64,000 nt of DNA from positions 186,001 through 250,000 of the forward strand of contig NZ_JADBDS010000005.1 in the NCBI RefSeq assembly GCF_014873705.1. Direction: 5' to 3'. A model generated the notes under the pieces. That model made no database searches and was not told where the DNA came from. It saw only the letters and a list, made by a program, of their open reading frames with translations. This document shows, in pieces, positions 40,285 to 48,967 of this stretch; the stretch's first letter is position 1, and every line of letters starts with the position of its first letter. The position numbers and the translations under genes were made by a program. The stretch comes from Mycobacterium sp. OAS707. GTDB taxonomy: Bacteria; Actinomycetota; Actinomycetes; Mycobacteriales; Mycobacteriaceae.

Positions 40285-42663
40285 ATGGAGTCGATCTGCG
40301 CTGGCATCAACGTGGTCGAACTCGGCTCTGGAAGTATCGCCGCCTCCATCGCCGGAGTCGTGCTCGCCGACGCGGGCGCCCGCGTGATCAAGGTCGAGCC
40401 GCCGGACGGTGACCGTCTCCGCACGCACAACCCGAGCGGATTTCTCGTCTGGAATCGCGGCAAGGAGAGCCTGGTCGCCGACCTGCACACGGCGGATGGT
40501 CAACAGACGGTTCGCGACTTGGCCGCGCATGCCGATGTGGTCATCGAGGGGTTTGCACCTGGCAGAACATCGGCATGGGGAATAGGTGCGAACGACCTCC
40601 GCGCTGCGAACCCGGCGCTAATTCATTGTGCGGTAACCGGTTTCGGGACCTCTGGCCCGTATGCCGGGTTGAAGGCCTACGATTCGCTGGTCGCTGCGAA
40701 GGTGGGCCTGTGGGCGCGCGGCGCTTTCGGGCATCGGGATGGACCGATCATGTTCCCCGTGCCGTGGGGCAGCTTCGGTGCCGGGATGCAGTCAGTAGCA
40801 GGCATCATCGGCGCGCTGATGGTGCGCGAAAAGACGGGCCGTGGGCAGACGTTGGGTGCCACGCTGGTGGCCGGCCTCGACCCGATCGACTACTTCGTGA
40901 CCACTGTCGTACAGGTGATGGCCAAGCGTGGTGAGAAGCCGAACGCCGATGCCCGCGCTGCTACGGCGGCGAGTCGATTCGGGGTGCTCCTCGTCACCAG
41001 AGATGGCCGTTTCGTACAAACCTCGACGATGCTTCCCCATCAGGGCAGGGCGCTGTGCGAGGTGGCGGGCGTCGGCAGTTGCCTTGAGGATCCTCGCTTC
41101 CAAGCGCTGCCCACGTTCGCCAACGCCGACGACGCCCAAGAATGGGAAGAGTTGTTGCAGGAAGCTTTTCGCGCAAAGGATCTCGACCATTGGCTGCCTT
41201 TATTGGAAGCCAGCCCCAACGTCGCGTTCGAAGTGGCGGTCACCAGCGAGGAGGGACTGACTCATCCGCAAATCGTGCACAACGGCGACGTGGTGACGGT
41301 TCACGACGCGGCGCTGGGTCCCGTCCGACAGGTCGGACCGGTCGGACACTTCGACAAGACACCGATCGGCCCGACGCGGTCGGCGCCCGCTCTCGACGAG
41401 AACGCGGGACCGCTGATAGCCCACGACTTCCCCGCAGGTGGTTCGGCTGCACCGAACCACGCGTTCGACGGCATCACAGTTGTCGAGTTCGGCTGCTTCT
41501 ACGCGATGCCGTACGCGACCGCGATACTTGCTTCCCTTGGCGCGCGGGTCATCAAGATCGAAGACGGTAACGGCGATCCGCATCGCAATTCCTTTGGACC
41601 CGAGGTGGCCAGCACCAAAACCACCGCGGGCAAGGAGAGTCTGTCGGTCGATCTGCGGACAGCTGAGGGCCGTGCGGTTGCGCAGCAGGTGGTGGCCAAT
41701 GCCGACGCCTTCGTGAATGGCTTTCGGTCCGGTGTTGCCGAGAAGCTGGGGCTCGGCTACGAAGAGTTGTCCGAACTGAACCCTCGGCTTTTCTATGTGC
41801 ATGCCGCGGGTTACGGCACTGACGGCCCCTATGCTCATCGCGCGCTCTATGCACAGGCAGCGCAAACGGTGGCGGGTAGCTTCGGCAGGCAGGTCGGTTA
41901 CTGGATGGATCCAGCGCAGAGCGAGGGCTTCTCGGTGATGGAGCTTCAGGCGGTGGTCTTACCGCGACTGAACATGCTCGTCGATGGCGACAGCAATGCC
42001 GCTCTGGTGTTACTTGCCGCGCTCTCGCTCGGCCTCTACGGGACACAAAAGACCGGTGTCGGACAGTTCATGCGGACGTCGATGATCGGAACGAACGCCT
42101 GGGCGTATTCCGATGACTTCTGCAGTTATCAAGGCAAGCCGCCGATTCCGTTGTGCGACAGCGAATACTACGGCACCGCACCGCTTGACCGGGTGTACCC
42201 CGCGAGCGGTGACGGCTGGGTGTGCTTGTCTGTGCGTACCGACGACGAGTTCGCAGCGCTTCGTCAGGCTTTGGAGTTGCCCGAGGTGGCCGCCGACGAT
42301 GCCCAGCTCGAGTCACTGCTCGCCGGCAGATTCATTCAACGTCCTGCGGCCGACTGGGAATCGGCGCTGACCGCTGCGGGGGTCGGCTGCGTCGAGGTGA
42401 ACATGAAGGGGCAGCCGATCTTCACAGCGTACGACCCGATACTTCGCGAGACCGGGTTGACCGTCGTCGATCAACATCCGGTGTTCGGTGAGATGGTCAG
42501 GGCTGCACCGCCCGTCACTTTTTCGGAGACACCAGGACGGGTTGCCCCGTCGTGCCTGCGCGGCCAGCACAACAGGACGATCCTTGCCGAGCTGGGCTAT
42601 AGCGACGGGGACATCGCCAAGCTCGAAGAGCTCGAGGCCGTGATCCCCCCCGCTTCATCATGA
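40285..42663 (+). CDS. Tandem-fused CaiB/BaiF family CoA-transferase
   Basis: A 792-aa protein made of two family III CoA-transferase domains: residues 1 to about 385 (INVVELGSGSIAASIAGVVLADAGARVIKVEPP) and about 393-792 (ITVVEFGCFYAMPYATAILASLGARVIKIED). Single-domain members have about 400 aa. The segment that carries the catalytic Asp in formyl-CoA transferase reads PWGSFGAGMQ in domain 1 (no Asp) but VDGDSNAAL in domain 2. The fusion would then mimic the interlocked homodimer with one active site. It would move CoA between acids to activate the substrate. AAGGAGG precedes ATG 40285. The stop overlaps the next gene as ATGA. Confidence 0.85.
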   Translation: MESICAGINVVELGSGSIAASIAGVVLADAGARVIKVEPPDGDRLRTHNPSGFLVWNRGKESLVADLHTADGQQTVRDLAAHADVVIEGFAPGRTSAWGIGANDLRAANPALIHCAVTGFGTSGPYAGLKAYDSLVAAKVGLWARGAFGHRDGPIMFPVPWGSFGAGMQSVAGIIGALMVREKTGRGQTLGATLVAGLDPIDYFVTTVVQVMAKRGEKPNADARAATAASRFGVLLVTRDGRFVQTSTMLPHQGRALCEVAGVGSCLEDPRFQALPTFANADDAQEWEELLQEAFRAKDLDHWLPLLEASPNVAFEVAVTSEEGLTHPQIVHNGDVVTVHDAALGPVRQVGPVGHFDKTPIGPTRSAPALDENAGPLIAHDFPAGGSAAPNHAFDGITVVEFGCFYAMPYATAILASLGARVIKIEDGNGDPHRNSFGPEVASTKTTAGKESLSVDLRTAEGRAVAQQVVANADAFVNGFRSGVAEKLGLGYEELSELNPRLFYVHAAGYGTDGPYAHRALYAQAAQTVAGSFGRQVGYWMDPAQSEGFSVMELQAVVLPRLNMLVDGDSNAALVLLAALSLGLYGTQKTGVGQFMRTSMIGTNAWAYSDDFCSYQGKPPIPLCDSEYYGTAPLDRVYPASGDGWVCLSVRTDDEFAALRQALELPEVAADDAQLESLLAGRFIQRPAADWESALTAAGVGCVEVNMKGQPIFTAYDPILRETGLTVVDQHPVFGEMVRAAPPVTFSETPGRVAPSCLRGQHNRTILAELGYSDGDIAKLEELEAVIPPASS

Positions 42664-43139
42664 TTCCGCGCGAACCCAGAGATTTTGTCGAGGCGCGCGA
42701 CGTGCTTGCCATCGCCCACTTGGCCGCCGCGTACGCTGACGCCGTCTCGCGTGGAAAGGTCGCCGAAGCCTGCCTGACGTAGGCCGAAGATGGCGAACTG
42801 CATTCTCTGACAACGGAACCGGCCATAGGCCGAGAAGCGGTCACCGCCACCATCACGGCCACCTGCGCGACTTTGCAGTTTGTGTTTCAGACCGTGCATC
42901 AGGGGCTGGTGCAGGTCGACGGAGATATCGCGCGGGCACGCTTTCCGATCACCGAGTGGGCCCGTCGTACCCTCGATGCGCGTCCGATCCAGTTCCTCGG
43001 TGTTTACGAGGACGAGTGCGTGCGCACTTCAGAGGGGTGGCGATTCGCGCGGCGCACGCTGCTGCCGAGGACGTTGGGGCGCCCGGAGGGCTTGAGCGGC
43101 AGAGTGATACCGCTCGACGGGCTGACTGACTGGGCCTAG
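42660..43139 (+). pseudogene. SnoaL/NTF2-like gene with an in-frame TAG
   Basis: From ATG 42660 the frame reads PRDFVEARDVLAIAHLAAAY and onward in NTF2/SnoaL fashion, meets TAG at 42780-42782, then continues AEDGELHSLTTEPAIGREAV to a TAG at 43137-43139. The intact protein would have 159 aa, the normal size. The residue at the stop precedes 'A-E-D-G', where family members often have a Trp or aromatic residue, so TGG to TAG is the simplest cause. The ATG overlaps the CoA-transferase stop, showing the gene was once coupled. An alternative is a sequencing error. Confidence 0.7.
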
Positions 43140-43555
43140 ACCGCCGGGTCCGCCTCGGCGATCAGCTTATTCAGCGTTGCACGTTCGGAGTCCGTCCACG
43201 GCCGGGTCCCGGAACGGTCGTTGTTCATGACGACTTGAACGGTTTTCACCGTCGAGCACTTTCCCTGGGCGGTCGCGATGACGCTCACCGTCGTCAGTGA
43301 TGTGGTGCCGACACTGTCCACCACCGACGACACCTCGACGAGATCCAGTTCCTCGACCGGATGGTGATAGTCAACGGCGTTGTGGACCACCACAACCGAG
43401 TTCCATGCGTCAGGAAGCACATCGCGCAAGAAGACCGCTCGAGCTTCCTCCGCGTAGACCAGATAGACGCTGTTGTTGACGTGACCGACGGGATCGAGAT
43501 CGGTCCACCGCGGGATGAGCCGTAGGACCGGGCCCCCGGTTCGGCTAGCGGCCAA
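43136..43555 (-). CDS. 4HBT-type acyl-CoA thioesterase
   Basis: A 139-aa hotdog protein of the YbgC/FadM kind. The signature R-W-T-D-L-D-P-V-G-H-V-N-N-S-V-Y-L holds the catalytic Asp in the D-x-D-x-x-G-H-V-N-N motif. It hydrolyses acyl-CoA to acid plus CoA. The start appears to be TTG 43555, inside the last codons of the upstream SDR gene, so the two are coupled. It ends within the 3' end of the NTF2 pseudogene, which is convergent. Confidence 0.85.
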   Translation of the reverse strand: MAASRTGGPVLRLIPRWTDLDPVGHVNNSVYLVYAEEARAVFLRDVLPDAWNSVVVVHNAVDYHHPVEELDLVEVSSVVDSVGTTSLTTVSVIATAQGKCSTVKTVQVVMNNDRSGTRPWTDSERATLNKLIAEADPAV

Positions 43556-44462
43556 GCTGACCGCGCAGCTCTTCGGGAATGGCTCCAGACGTGATGTCGT
43601 CGCTCTGGCCGAGGTCGGTGGGGAAGATGATGGATGTACGGGCGAAGTTTCCGCCGTCCGCGGACTGAATCACCTGTCCCGACATGTATGCCGACTCATC
43701 GGACGCCAGGAACAACGCGAGGTTCGCATTGTCGCGGATGACCGGCGGCCGGTCGAGGCGAAGCGGCATTGCCCGTTGTTCGGGCTCCCACGGCGTCATC
43801 TCCTCATACGACTTGCCCAGCACATCGGCTTCGGGTGGTAGTGCGAAGTTGACCGACATCCCATGTGTGGGCGCCAAACCATTGGCCCGGATCCCATACT
43901 TCCCAAGCTCGAGAGCGGCGGCCCGCACCAGACCGTTGGCGCCGGCCTTGGACGCCGTGTACATCGGAAATCCCGGATACGCGTTGAACGCTGCCGCCGA
44001 AGTGGTGGCCAGCAGCGTGCCCCCGCCATTGGCGATCATCCATTTCGCAGCGTGCTTCCACGCGAGGTAGATCCCGGTCAGGTTGACCGCGATGATGTCG
44101 TGCCAGTCGTCGAGTTCGGAGTCGGCGAACGAGTCCATGCCGAATCCGGGCTCTGGAACACCAGCATTGGCCCACATCACATCGATCCGCCCGTAAGCGT
44201 CGATCGCGGCTTCGACCAACCGCTTCATGTCCGCTTCGACGCGCACATCGGCGTCAATCGCGCTGGCCGTCCCGCCCGCAGCCTCGACCTCCTTGGCGAC
44301 TGCCTGCGCCCGACCCGGAACCTTGTCGCTGGTGACGATGGTCGCGCCTTCGGCCGAGAACAGCAGCGCGCCTTCACGTCCCAGCCCGGAGCCTGACCCG
44401 GTGATCACCACCACCTTGTCGGCTAGCCGTAATGGCCTTGGGCTAGAAGTTATTTCGCTCAT
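43545..44462 (-). CDS. Short-chain dehydrogenase/reductase (SDR)
   Basis: A 305-aa classical SDR: cofactor motif TGSGSGLG near residues 20-27, DADVR, W-A-N-A-G, a catalytic Ser region TTSAAAF and Y-T-A-S-K. The acidic or basic residue after beta-2 (TSDK) suggests NAD. Length is slightly above the usual 250-280 aa owing to a C-terminal tail. ATG 44462 begins MSEITSSP. It follows the aldehyde dehydrogenase by 7 bases in the same operon, so an alcohol-aldehyde-acid sequence is plausible. Confidence 0.9.
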   Translation of the reverse strand: MSEITSSPRPLRLADKVVVITGSGSGLGREGALLFSAEGATIVTSDKVPGRAQAVAKEVEAAGGTASAIDADVRVEADMKRLVEAAIDAYGRIDVMWANAGVPEPGFGMDSFADSELDDWHDIIAVNLTGIYLAWKHAAKWMIANGGGTLLATTSAAAFNAYPGFPMYTASKAGANGLVRAAALELGKYGIRANGLAPTHGMSVNFALPPEADVLGKSYEEMTPWEPEQRAMPLRLDRPPVIRDNANLALFLASDESAYMSGQVIQSADGGNFARTSIIFPTDLGQSDDITSGAIPEELRGQLGR

Positions 44463-44469
44463 CCGGTCG

Positions 44470-45945
44470 TCACACCTTTGCCGGGCTGGCAACGGTCTTG
44501 ATCCGCAGGTAATCGCGGAAACCCGCAAGGCCGTGCTCGCTACCTACGCCGCTGATACCCCAGCCACCGAACGGCGCGTCGGGAGACAGGTAGAACGAGT
44601 TGTTGATGTTCACCGTGCCCGCTCTCAGCCGATTCGCCACTCGCCACGCACGTTCCTCGTCGCGGGATTGGACGTACGCCGACAACCCGTAGCGGGTGTT
44701 GTTCGCGACGCGGACGGCCTCATCGTCGTCGCCGTCGTACCGGATCACGCTCAGCACCGGCCCGAAAACCTCTGACTGGGCGATCTCGGCGTTTTCGTCG
44801 ACGTCGGCGAGAACGGTTGGCTCATACCAGAATCCCTTGCCCCCGCGATCAGCACGCTTGCCGCCGCACAGCACCCGGGCGCCGGCGTCCTTGGCGCGAT
44901 CCACCAGCCCGACGATGCGCTCCAACTGCTCGCCGCGGATGATCGGTCCCACCACGTTGGTCGGGTCGGTCGGGTCGCCCCACGGTAGGTTGCTCACCAT
45001 CGCCTCGAGACGCTGCAGCACCTCGTCGTAGATATCCGCGTGCACGATCATCCGGGTGGGGAGCGCGCAGCCCTGGCCGCTACTCGACATACACATCCCG
45101 ACCCCGAGCGCGGCCGCCATGTCCAGATCGGCATCCGGAAGCAACACGTTCGCCGATTTCCCGCCGAGTTCCAGTACGACGTGGCGGATCCCATTCGCGG
45201 CGCGCTCCATGATCCGCTGACCGACGCCGGGTGAACCTGTGAAGTGGAACATGTCGACCCGCGGATCACCGGTCAGCGCGTCGCCTGCGATCGCTTTGTC
45301 TTCCGAGCTGATCATGTTCACGACGCCGGCTGGGATATCGGTCGATTCGCCGATGACCTGAGCCATCTTGGCCGCCGTCAGCGGGGTGTCCGGAGCGCTC
45401 TTGAGCACCACGGTGTTGCCGGTGGCCATCGAGTGCGTGACTTTCCAGATGGCGGTCATGAACGGAGCGTTCCATGGGGTGACGGCACCGACGACGCCGT
45501 ACGGCTCGTACCGGACCCGCCGGTCGCTCTGCATGCCGAGCAGCTCGTAGGGCCCCAGATCTTCTTCCCACATGAACGACGTGGTCAGGTCGTTCCAAAA
45601 GTCCATCCCGTCGATCATCCTGTCGACGTGGGTCACGATGACCGAGCTGGCGACACCCGCCTCTGCGGTGACGAGTCTCTGGAATTCCTCGGCCTCATTG
45701 CGCAACGCCGCTTGAAGCTGCTCGAGGCAGTGCCGCCGGAACTTGTGATCGGTGCCCCACGACGTCTCGTCAGCGACCCGGCGTGCGGCCGTCACCGCGT
45801 CGTGAACGTCTTCCGGGCCCGCGTCGGCGGCACTGGCGACCACCGACTCGTCGGCGGGGTTGATGACGTCATAGCGGCGAGACGAGCGCGCCTCGCGGAA
45901 CTCTCCGTCGATGAAAAGGCGACCCTCGTATTCGGTCCGCGCCAT
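44470..45945 (-). CDS. NAD(P)-dependent aldehyde dehydrogenase
   Basis: A 491-aa ALDH superfamily enzyme. It has the cofactor stretch VTPWNAPF, the general-base Glu in LELGGK and the nucleophilic Cys in SSGQGCALPTR, plus the conserved SEVFGPVLSV. It oxidises an aldehyde to the acid, feeding CoA activation. RBS GAAGGAAGG sets ATG 45945. It is divergent from the PaaI-like thioesterase gene; two operator sites lie in the 139-base gap. Confidence 0.95.
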   Translation of the reverse strand: MARTEYEGRLFIDGEFREARSSRRYDVINPADESVVASAADAGPEDVHDAVTAARRVADETSWGTDHKFRRHCLEQLQAALRNEAEEFQRLVTAEAGVASSVIVTHVDRMIDGMDFWNDLTTSFMWEEDLGPYELLGMQSDRRVRYEPYGVVGAVTPWNAPFMTAIWKVTHSMATGNTVVLKSAPDTPLTAAKMAQVIGESTDIPAGVVNMISSEDKAIAGDALTGDPRVDMFHFTGSPGVGQRIMERAANGIRHVVLELGGKSANVLLPDADLDMAAALGVGMCMSSSGQGCALPTRMIVHADIYDEVLQRLEAMVSNLPWGDPTDPTNVVGPIIRGEQLERIVGLVDRAKDAGARVLCGGKRADRGGKGFWYEPTVLADVDENAEIAQSEVFGPVLSVIRYDGDDDEAVRVANNTRYGLSAYVQSRDEERAWRVANRLRAGTVNINNSFYLSPDAPFGGWGISGVGSEHGLAGFRDYLRIKTVASPAKV

Positions 45946-46005
45946 TGGTGACCTTCCTTCAGATACAGGCATAGAGGAGCTGTCCCGTTGAAACATCTAA
46001 CTCCT

Positions 46006-46016
46006 TTACACTGTAA
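46006..46016. promoter_or_regulatory. Operator site TTACACTGTAA
   Basis: Exact match (reverse-complement form) to the site motif, 61 bases upstream of the aldehyde dehydrogenase start. It probably controls the ALDH-SDR-thioesterase operon. Confidence 0.7.
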
Positions 46017-46064
46017 CGTGGCGTGGGATACAGCACAACCGCTGTCTGCTGAGGGTGGTTCACC

Positions 46065-46075
46065 TTACGGTGTAA
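46065..46075. promoter_or_regulatory. Operator site TTACGGTGTAA
   Basis: One mismatch from the motif and extended to CCTTAC-GGT-GTAAGG. It ends 10 bases before the ATG of the PaaI-like gene, where a bound protein would block transcription or translation start. With the site at 46006-46016 it allows separate control of the two divergent operons. Confidence 0.7.
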
Positions 46076-46084
46076 GGTCATGCC

Positions 46085-46618
46085 ATGCGTGAGGAAGCGC
46101 CAGTCGAGACACTGGGTCGGATCCACCACGACGGCCCTGACGACGGCCTGCGCGCCGTCCAATCTTTCACCGGCGTGGTGTTGTGCGGTTCTTGCCAACG
46201 CCTCTCCCGATGTCGCTTGGGTATGCGCCGCGAAACACTCGGCGCCGACGGGGTCGTCGTCAGCGAGATCGAGTGCCCGCGTGACAACGAGGGCGGGCCG
46301 AACGTCGCGCACGGTGGCTGGACGGCCGGAATCCTCGACGAGATGGTCGGTCACGCGCTGCTGCTGCAGGGAGAGTTCGTGGTGACCGGGACCCTCCAGG
46401 TGAAATTCGTCAAGCCGGTGCCAATCGAGCGGCCACTGATCGGCCGCGCCTGGGAGGCGGGCCGAGAGGGCCGACGCGTGTTCGTCCATGCGGAAATCGT
46501 GTTGGCAGGCACGGATGTCGTCGTCGCGGCCGCAGAAGCGATCATGGTGCGCCGCCCTGCAGATCATTTCGCACGTCACGAGAAATGGCTGAAGAGTCTG
46601 AACGGAGAAGCACGATGA
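46085..46618 (+). CDS. PaaI-type thioesterase
   Basis: A 177-aa hotdog protein of the PaaI/DUF4442 group. The core reads NEGGPNVAHGGWTAGILDEMVGHALL, equivalent to the 'H-G-G-x-x-x-x-x-x-D' active-site region, then GTLQVKFVKPVPIERPL. An N-terminal Cys trio (CGSCQRLSRC, about residues 38-47) is unusual for the family and could bind zinc. It would release CoA from dead-end intermediates. It overlaps the following SDR gene by 4 bases. Confidence 0.82.
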   Translation: MREEAPVETLGRIHHDGPDDGLRAVQSFTGVVLCGSCQRLSRCRLGMRRETLGADGVVVSEIECPRDNEGGPNVAHGGWTAGILDEMVGHALLLQGEFVVTGTLQVKFVKPVPIERPLIGRAWEAGREGRRVFVHAEIVLAGTDVVVAAAEAIMVRRPADHFARHEKWLKSLNGEAR

Positions 46619-47433
46619 CGTCTCTGCTATCTGACCGCGTGGCGTTCGTGACCGGTGCCGCACGCGGCCAGGGTCGAAGCCACGCCGTGCGGCTAGCGCG
46701 CGAGGGCGCCTCGATCATCGCAATCGACATCGCGGGCCCGGCTGCGAATGCCAACACCTATCCGGCACCGACGGAGGCCGACCTGAAGGAGACCGTGCGA
46801 CTGGTCGAAGCCGAAGACGCGCCCATCATCTACCGGGTCGTCGATGTCCGCGACGGAGAGGCGCTGGGCGAGGTGCTCGGCACAGGGGTCGCTGAACTCG
46901 GTGGCCGGCTCGACGTCGTGGTGGCCAACGCGGGCATCTGCAACTGGGGGCGGTTCTGGGAGATGCCCGACGAGCAGTGGGAAACGCTGATCGACATCAA
47001 CCTCACCGGCGTCTGGCGGACGATGAAAGCCGCTGTGCCGCACATGCTCTCAGCGGGCAACGGTGGCTCGATCGTCACTGTCAGCTCGGTCGCAGGCATC
47101 AAATCGCTGCCGGGTCAGGCGCACTACAGCGCCGCCAAGCACGGCGTGGTGGGTCTGACCAAGAGCGCGGCAATCGAACTCGGCGAGTACGGGATCCGGG
47201 TGAACTCCATCCACCCGTGGGGTGTGGCCACGGCGATGGCCGAGGATCCGATGACGGCGACCATGCTGACCGAGCATCCGGCGTACGTCATGTCGTTCGG
47301 CAGCGCCATGCCGCAGATTCCTCTCGCGGCCCCCGAGGACATCTCCGACGCCGTGGTGTGGCTGGCGTCCGACCTGTCACGCACCGTCACCGGGACGCAG
47401 TTGACTCTGGACATGGGTGCCACGAAGATCTGA
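46615..47433 (+). CDS. Mycofactocin-coupled SDR family oxidoreductase
   Basis: A 272-aa SDR with the features of the TIGR03971 mycofactocin-dependent group: VAFVTGAARGQGRSHAVRLA at the N-terminus, an insert NTYPAPTEADLKETVRLVE after beta-2 that is typical of this group, NAG, S-S-V-A-G and Y-S-A-A-K. Such enzymes keep NAD tightly bound and pass electrons to mycofactocin, oxidising alcohols. This ties the pathway to actinobacterial redox-cofactor biology; mycofactocin synthesis genes are not in the window. ATG 46615 overlaps the upstream stop. Confidence 0.9.
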   Translation: MTSLLSDRVAFVTGAARGQGRSHAVRLAREGASIIAIDIAGPAANANTYPAPTEADLKETVRLVEAEDAPIIYRVVDVRDGEALGEVLGTGVAELGGRLDVVVANAGICNWGRFWEMPDEQWETLIDINLTGVWRTMKAAVPHMLSAGNGGSIVTVSSVAGIKSLPGQAHYSAAKHGVVGLTKSAAIELGEYGIRVNSIHPWGVATAMAEDPMTATMLTEHPAYVMSFGSAMPQIPLAAPEDISDAVVWLASDLSRTVTGTQLTLDMGATKI

Positions 47434-47455
47434 TTTCACTCGCTACTGTGTATCG

Positions 47456-48178
47456 ATGAGCCTGAAGGCCGCCGATGTCGTTGCGACCGCACTGCGCAGG
47501 CGGATCATCCTCGGCGAACTCGAGGAGGGGGACTCACTGCCGCCGGAGAGCGAGTTGCTCGCCGATCTCGGAGTATCCAAACCGACCCTGCGGCAGGCCA
47601 TCAGGATCCTGGAGTCGGAGTCATTGGTTTCGGTGCGCCGCGGTCCGCGTGGAGGAGTCCATGTCAGCGTGCCCAAGGTGGAGACCGCTGCCGGTTACGC
47701 GGCCACGGTGCTCGAGTATCGGCGAGCCACTACGGCCGATCTCTTCGCGGCCGCAGCGGCGCTGGAAGGGCCCTGCGTCGCGATGCTCGCGCGGTCGCAC
47801 ACCGTCGATCAGCTTCAACGGTTGAGGGCCGCCGTTGCGGCCGAGGCGGAGGCAGTCGGCGATCCGCAGCGGCTTTTGGCTCTGGAGAACGACTTTCACC
47901 GCCTGTTGATCGAGTGCGCGGGCAATGCCACGCTGCGGGTGCTGTGTGAGATGGTGCGCGTCGTCATCGACGCTGCGACGAGCCGGTACATGTCGGTCAC
48001 CAGGCCCGCCGTTCACGGCCCGGCCCTAGCCGCGGGAGCCCGCACGCATCGCCGCGTCGTCGACCTGATCGAGCGCGGTGACTTCGCGGCAGCAGAGACT
48101 TTGTGGCGGAAGCACATCCGTGAAACCGCCGCGCAGGTTGGCGGCGGTGCGGAGAACCTAGTCGACATCCTCCGCTAA
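47456..48178 (+). CDS. GntR/FadR-family transcriptional regulator
   Basis: A 240-aa protein: N-terminal winged HTH with 'G-x-L-P-P-E-S-E-L-L-A-D-L-G-V-S-K-P-T-L-R-Q-A-I-R-I-L-E' and a C-terminal FCD helical domain whose Asp/His metal ligands include the NDFHRLL segment. FadR-type proteins sense acyl-CoA or small acids. It starts 22 bases after the mycofactocin-type SDR stop on the same strand, so it may be part of that operon and feed back on it. TATCGATGAG overlaps its start. Confidence 0.9.
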   Translation: MSLKAADVVATALRRRIILGELEEGDSLPPESELLADLGVSKPTLRQAIRILESESLVSVRRGPRGGVHVSVPKVETAAGYAATVLEYRRATTADLFAAAAALEGPCVAMLARSHTVDQLQRLRAAVAAEAEAVGDPQRLLALENDFHRLLIECAGNATLRVLCEMVRVVIDAATSRYMSVTRPAVHGPALAAGARTHRRVVDLIERGDFAAAETLWRKHIRETAAQVGGGAENLVDILR

Positions 48179-48202
48179 TCCCTCAGATCGCTAGGTTGAG
48201 TT

Positions 48203-48219
48203 ATATCATCTATCGATAT
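48203..48219. promoter_or_regulatory. Inverted repeat ATATC-N7-GATAT at the second GntR start
   Basis: The arms flank a central TATCGATA and the right arm overlaps the ATG at 48218. This suggests self-repression by the GntR protein. Similar TATCG/CGATA half-sites occur at 52475-52497. Confidence 0.5.
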
Positions 48220-48967
48220 GACCGGTAAATCGTCAGTGGTGACGGTGCCCAAGGCCAGCGCGCTCATCGCCGCTGACCTGCGCCGCCGCATCGTCACCGG
48301 AGATCTGGCCCCAGGGCGGATGCTTCCGAGCGAGACCATCCTGATGACGGAGTTCGGAGTGTCGCGCCCAACGCTGCGTGAAGCGTTCCGGATTCTGGAG
48401 GCCGAGTCGATCATCACCGTGGTTCGCGGACCGAGAGGCGGCGCCCGGGTGCTTGAACCCGATGGCTCCATGGCGGCGCGGTATGCGGGAACGCTTCTGC
48501 AATACCAGGGAACTCCGCTGAGTGACGTCTATCGTGCGCGGACAGAACTCGAGGTGTCGGCGGTTGGAATGATCGCGGGCGCCCGCGCCAAGGCGCCATT
48601 GCGCGCCCTTGAGGACCTGGTGCGCGAGGGCGACGCCATCATCGACGACGAGGCGGCGTTCGCCGATTACAGCCTGCGGTTCCACGTCGGCGTCGTCGAG
48701 AATGGGGGCAGCACAACGCTTGCCGTTCTCGGCCGCATGCTCTTCGACATTCTCGAGACACACAACGCTCAGTTCATCGCGTCTCATCCACCGGGCTATG
48801 AACGCGCAGCCAACAAGAAGGCGCAGAGCGCCTACCGCAAGCTCGTCAAGCTGCTGAAAAACGGTGAAGGCGCTGCAGCGCAACAACAGTGGCGACGTCA
48901 CCTCGAAGCGGTCGAGAAGTTCATGGTCGGTAGGTCCGACGCTTCGTTGGTGGAGGTGTTGAGCTAA
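48218..48967 (+). CDS. GntR/FadR-family transcriptional regulator
   Basis: A 249-aa paralogue of the preceding regulator. The HTH region is very similar (RRRIVTGDLAPGRMLPSETILMTEFGVSRPTLREAFRILEAES), with the same R-G-P-R-G-G wing; the ligand domain is less similar (FADYSLRFHVGVVENGG). Its 3' end overlaps the convergent lipocalin-like gene by 4 bases. It probably controls the divergent acyl-CoA dehydrogenase and crotonase operons via TATCG-type sites. Confidence 0.9.
   Translation: MTGKSSVVTVPKASALIAADLRRRIVTGDLAPGRMLPSETILMTEFGVSRPTLREAFRILEAESIITVVRGPRGGARVLEPDGSMAARYAGTLLQYQGTPLSDVYRARTELEVSAVGMIAGARAKAPLRALEDLVREGDAIIDDEAAFADYSLRFHVGVVENGGSTTLAVLGRMLFDILETHNAQFIASHPPGYERAANKKAQSAYRKLVKLLKNGEGAAAQQQWRRHLEAVEKFMVGRSDASLVEVLS

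Noticed and set aside
40285..42663. Two CoA-transferase genes merged by a frameshift or lost stop
   Set aside because: The frame is continuous, the linker is normal and both domains are complete, so a true fusion is more likely.
34813..46075. Assignment of the TTACANTGTAA sites to KstR or KstR2
   Set aside because: Those regulators use different half-sites (AAC/GTT and CAAG/CTTG types), and no kstR-like gene is present.
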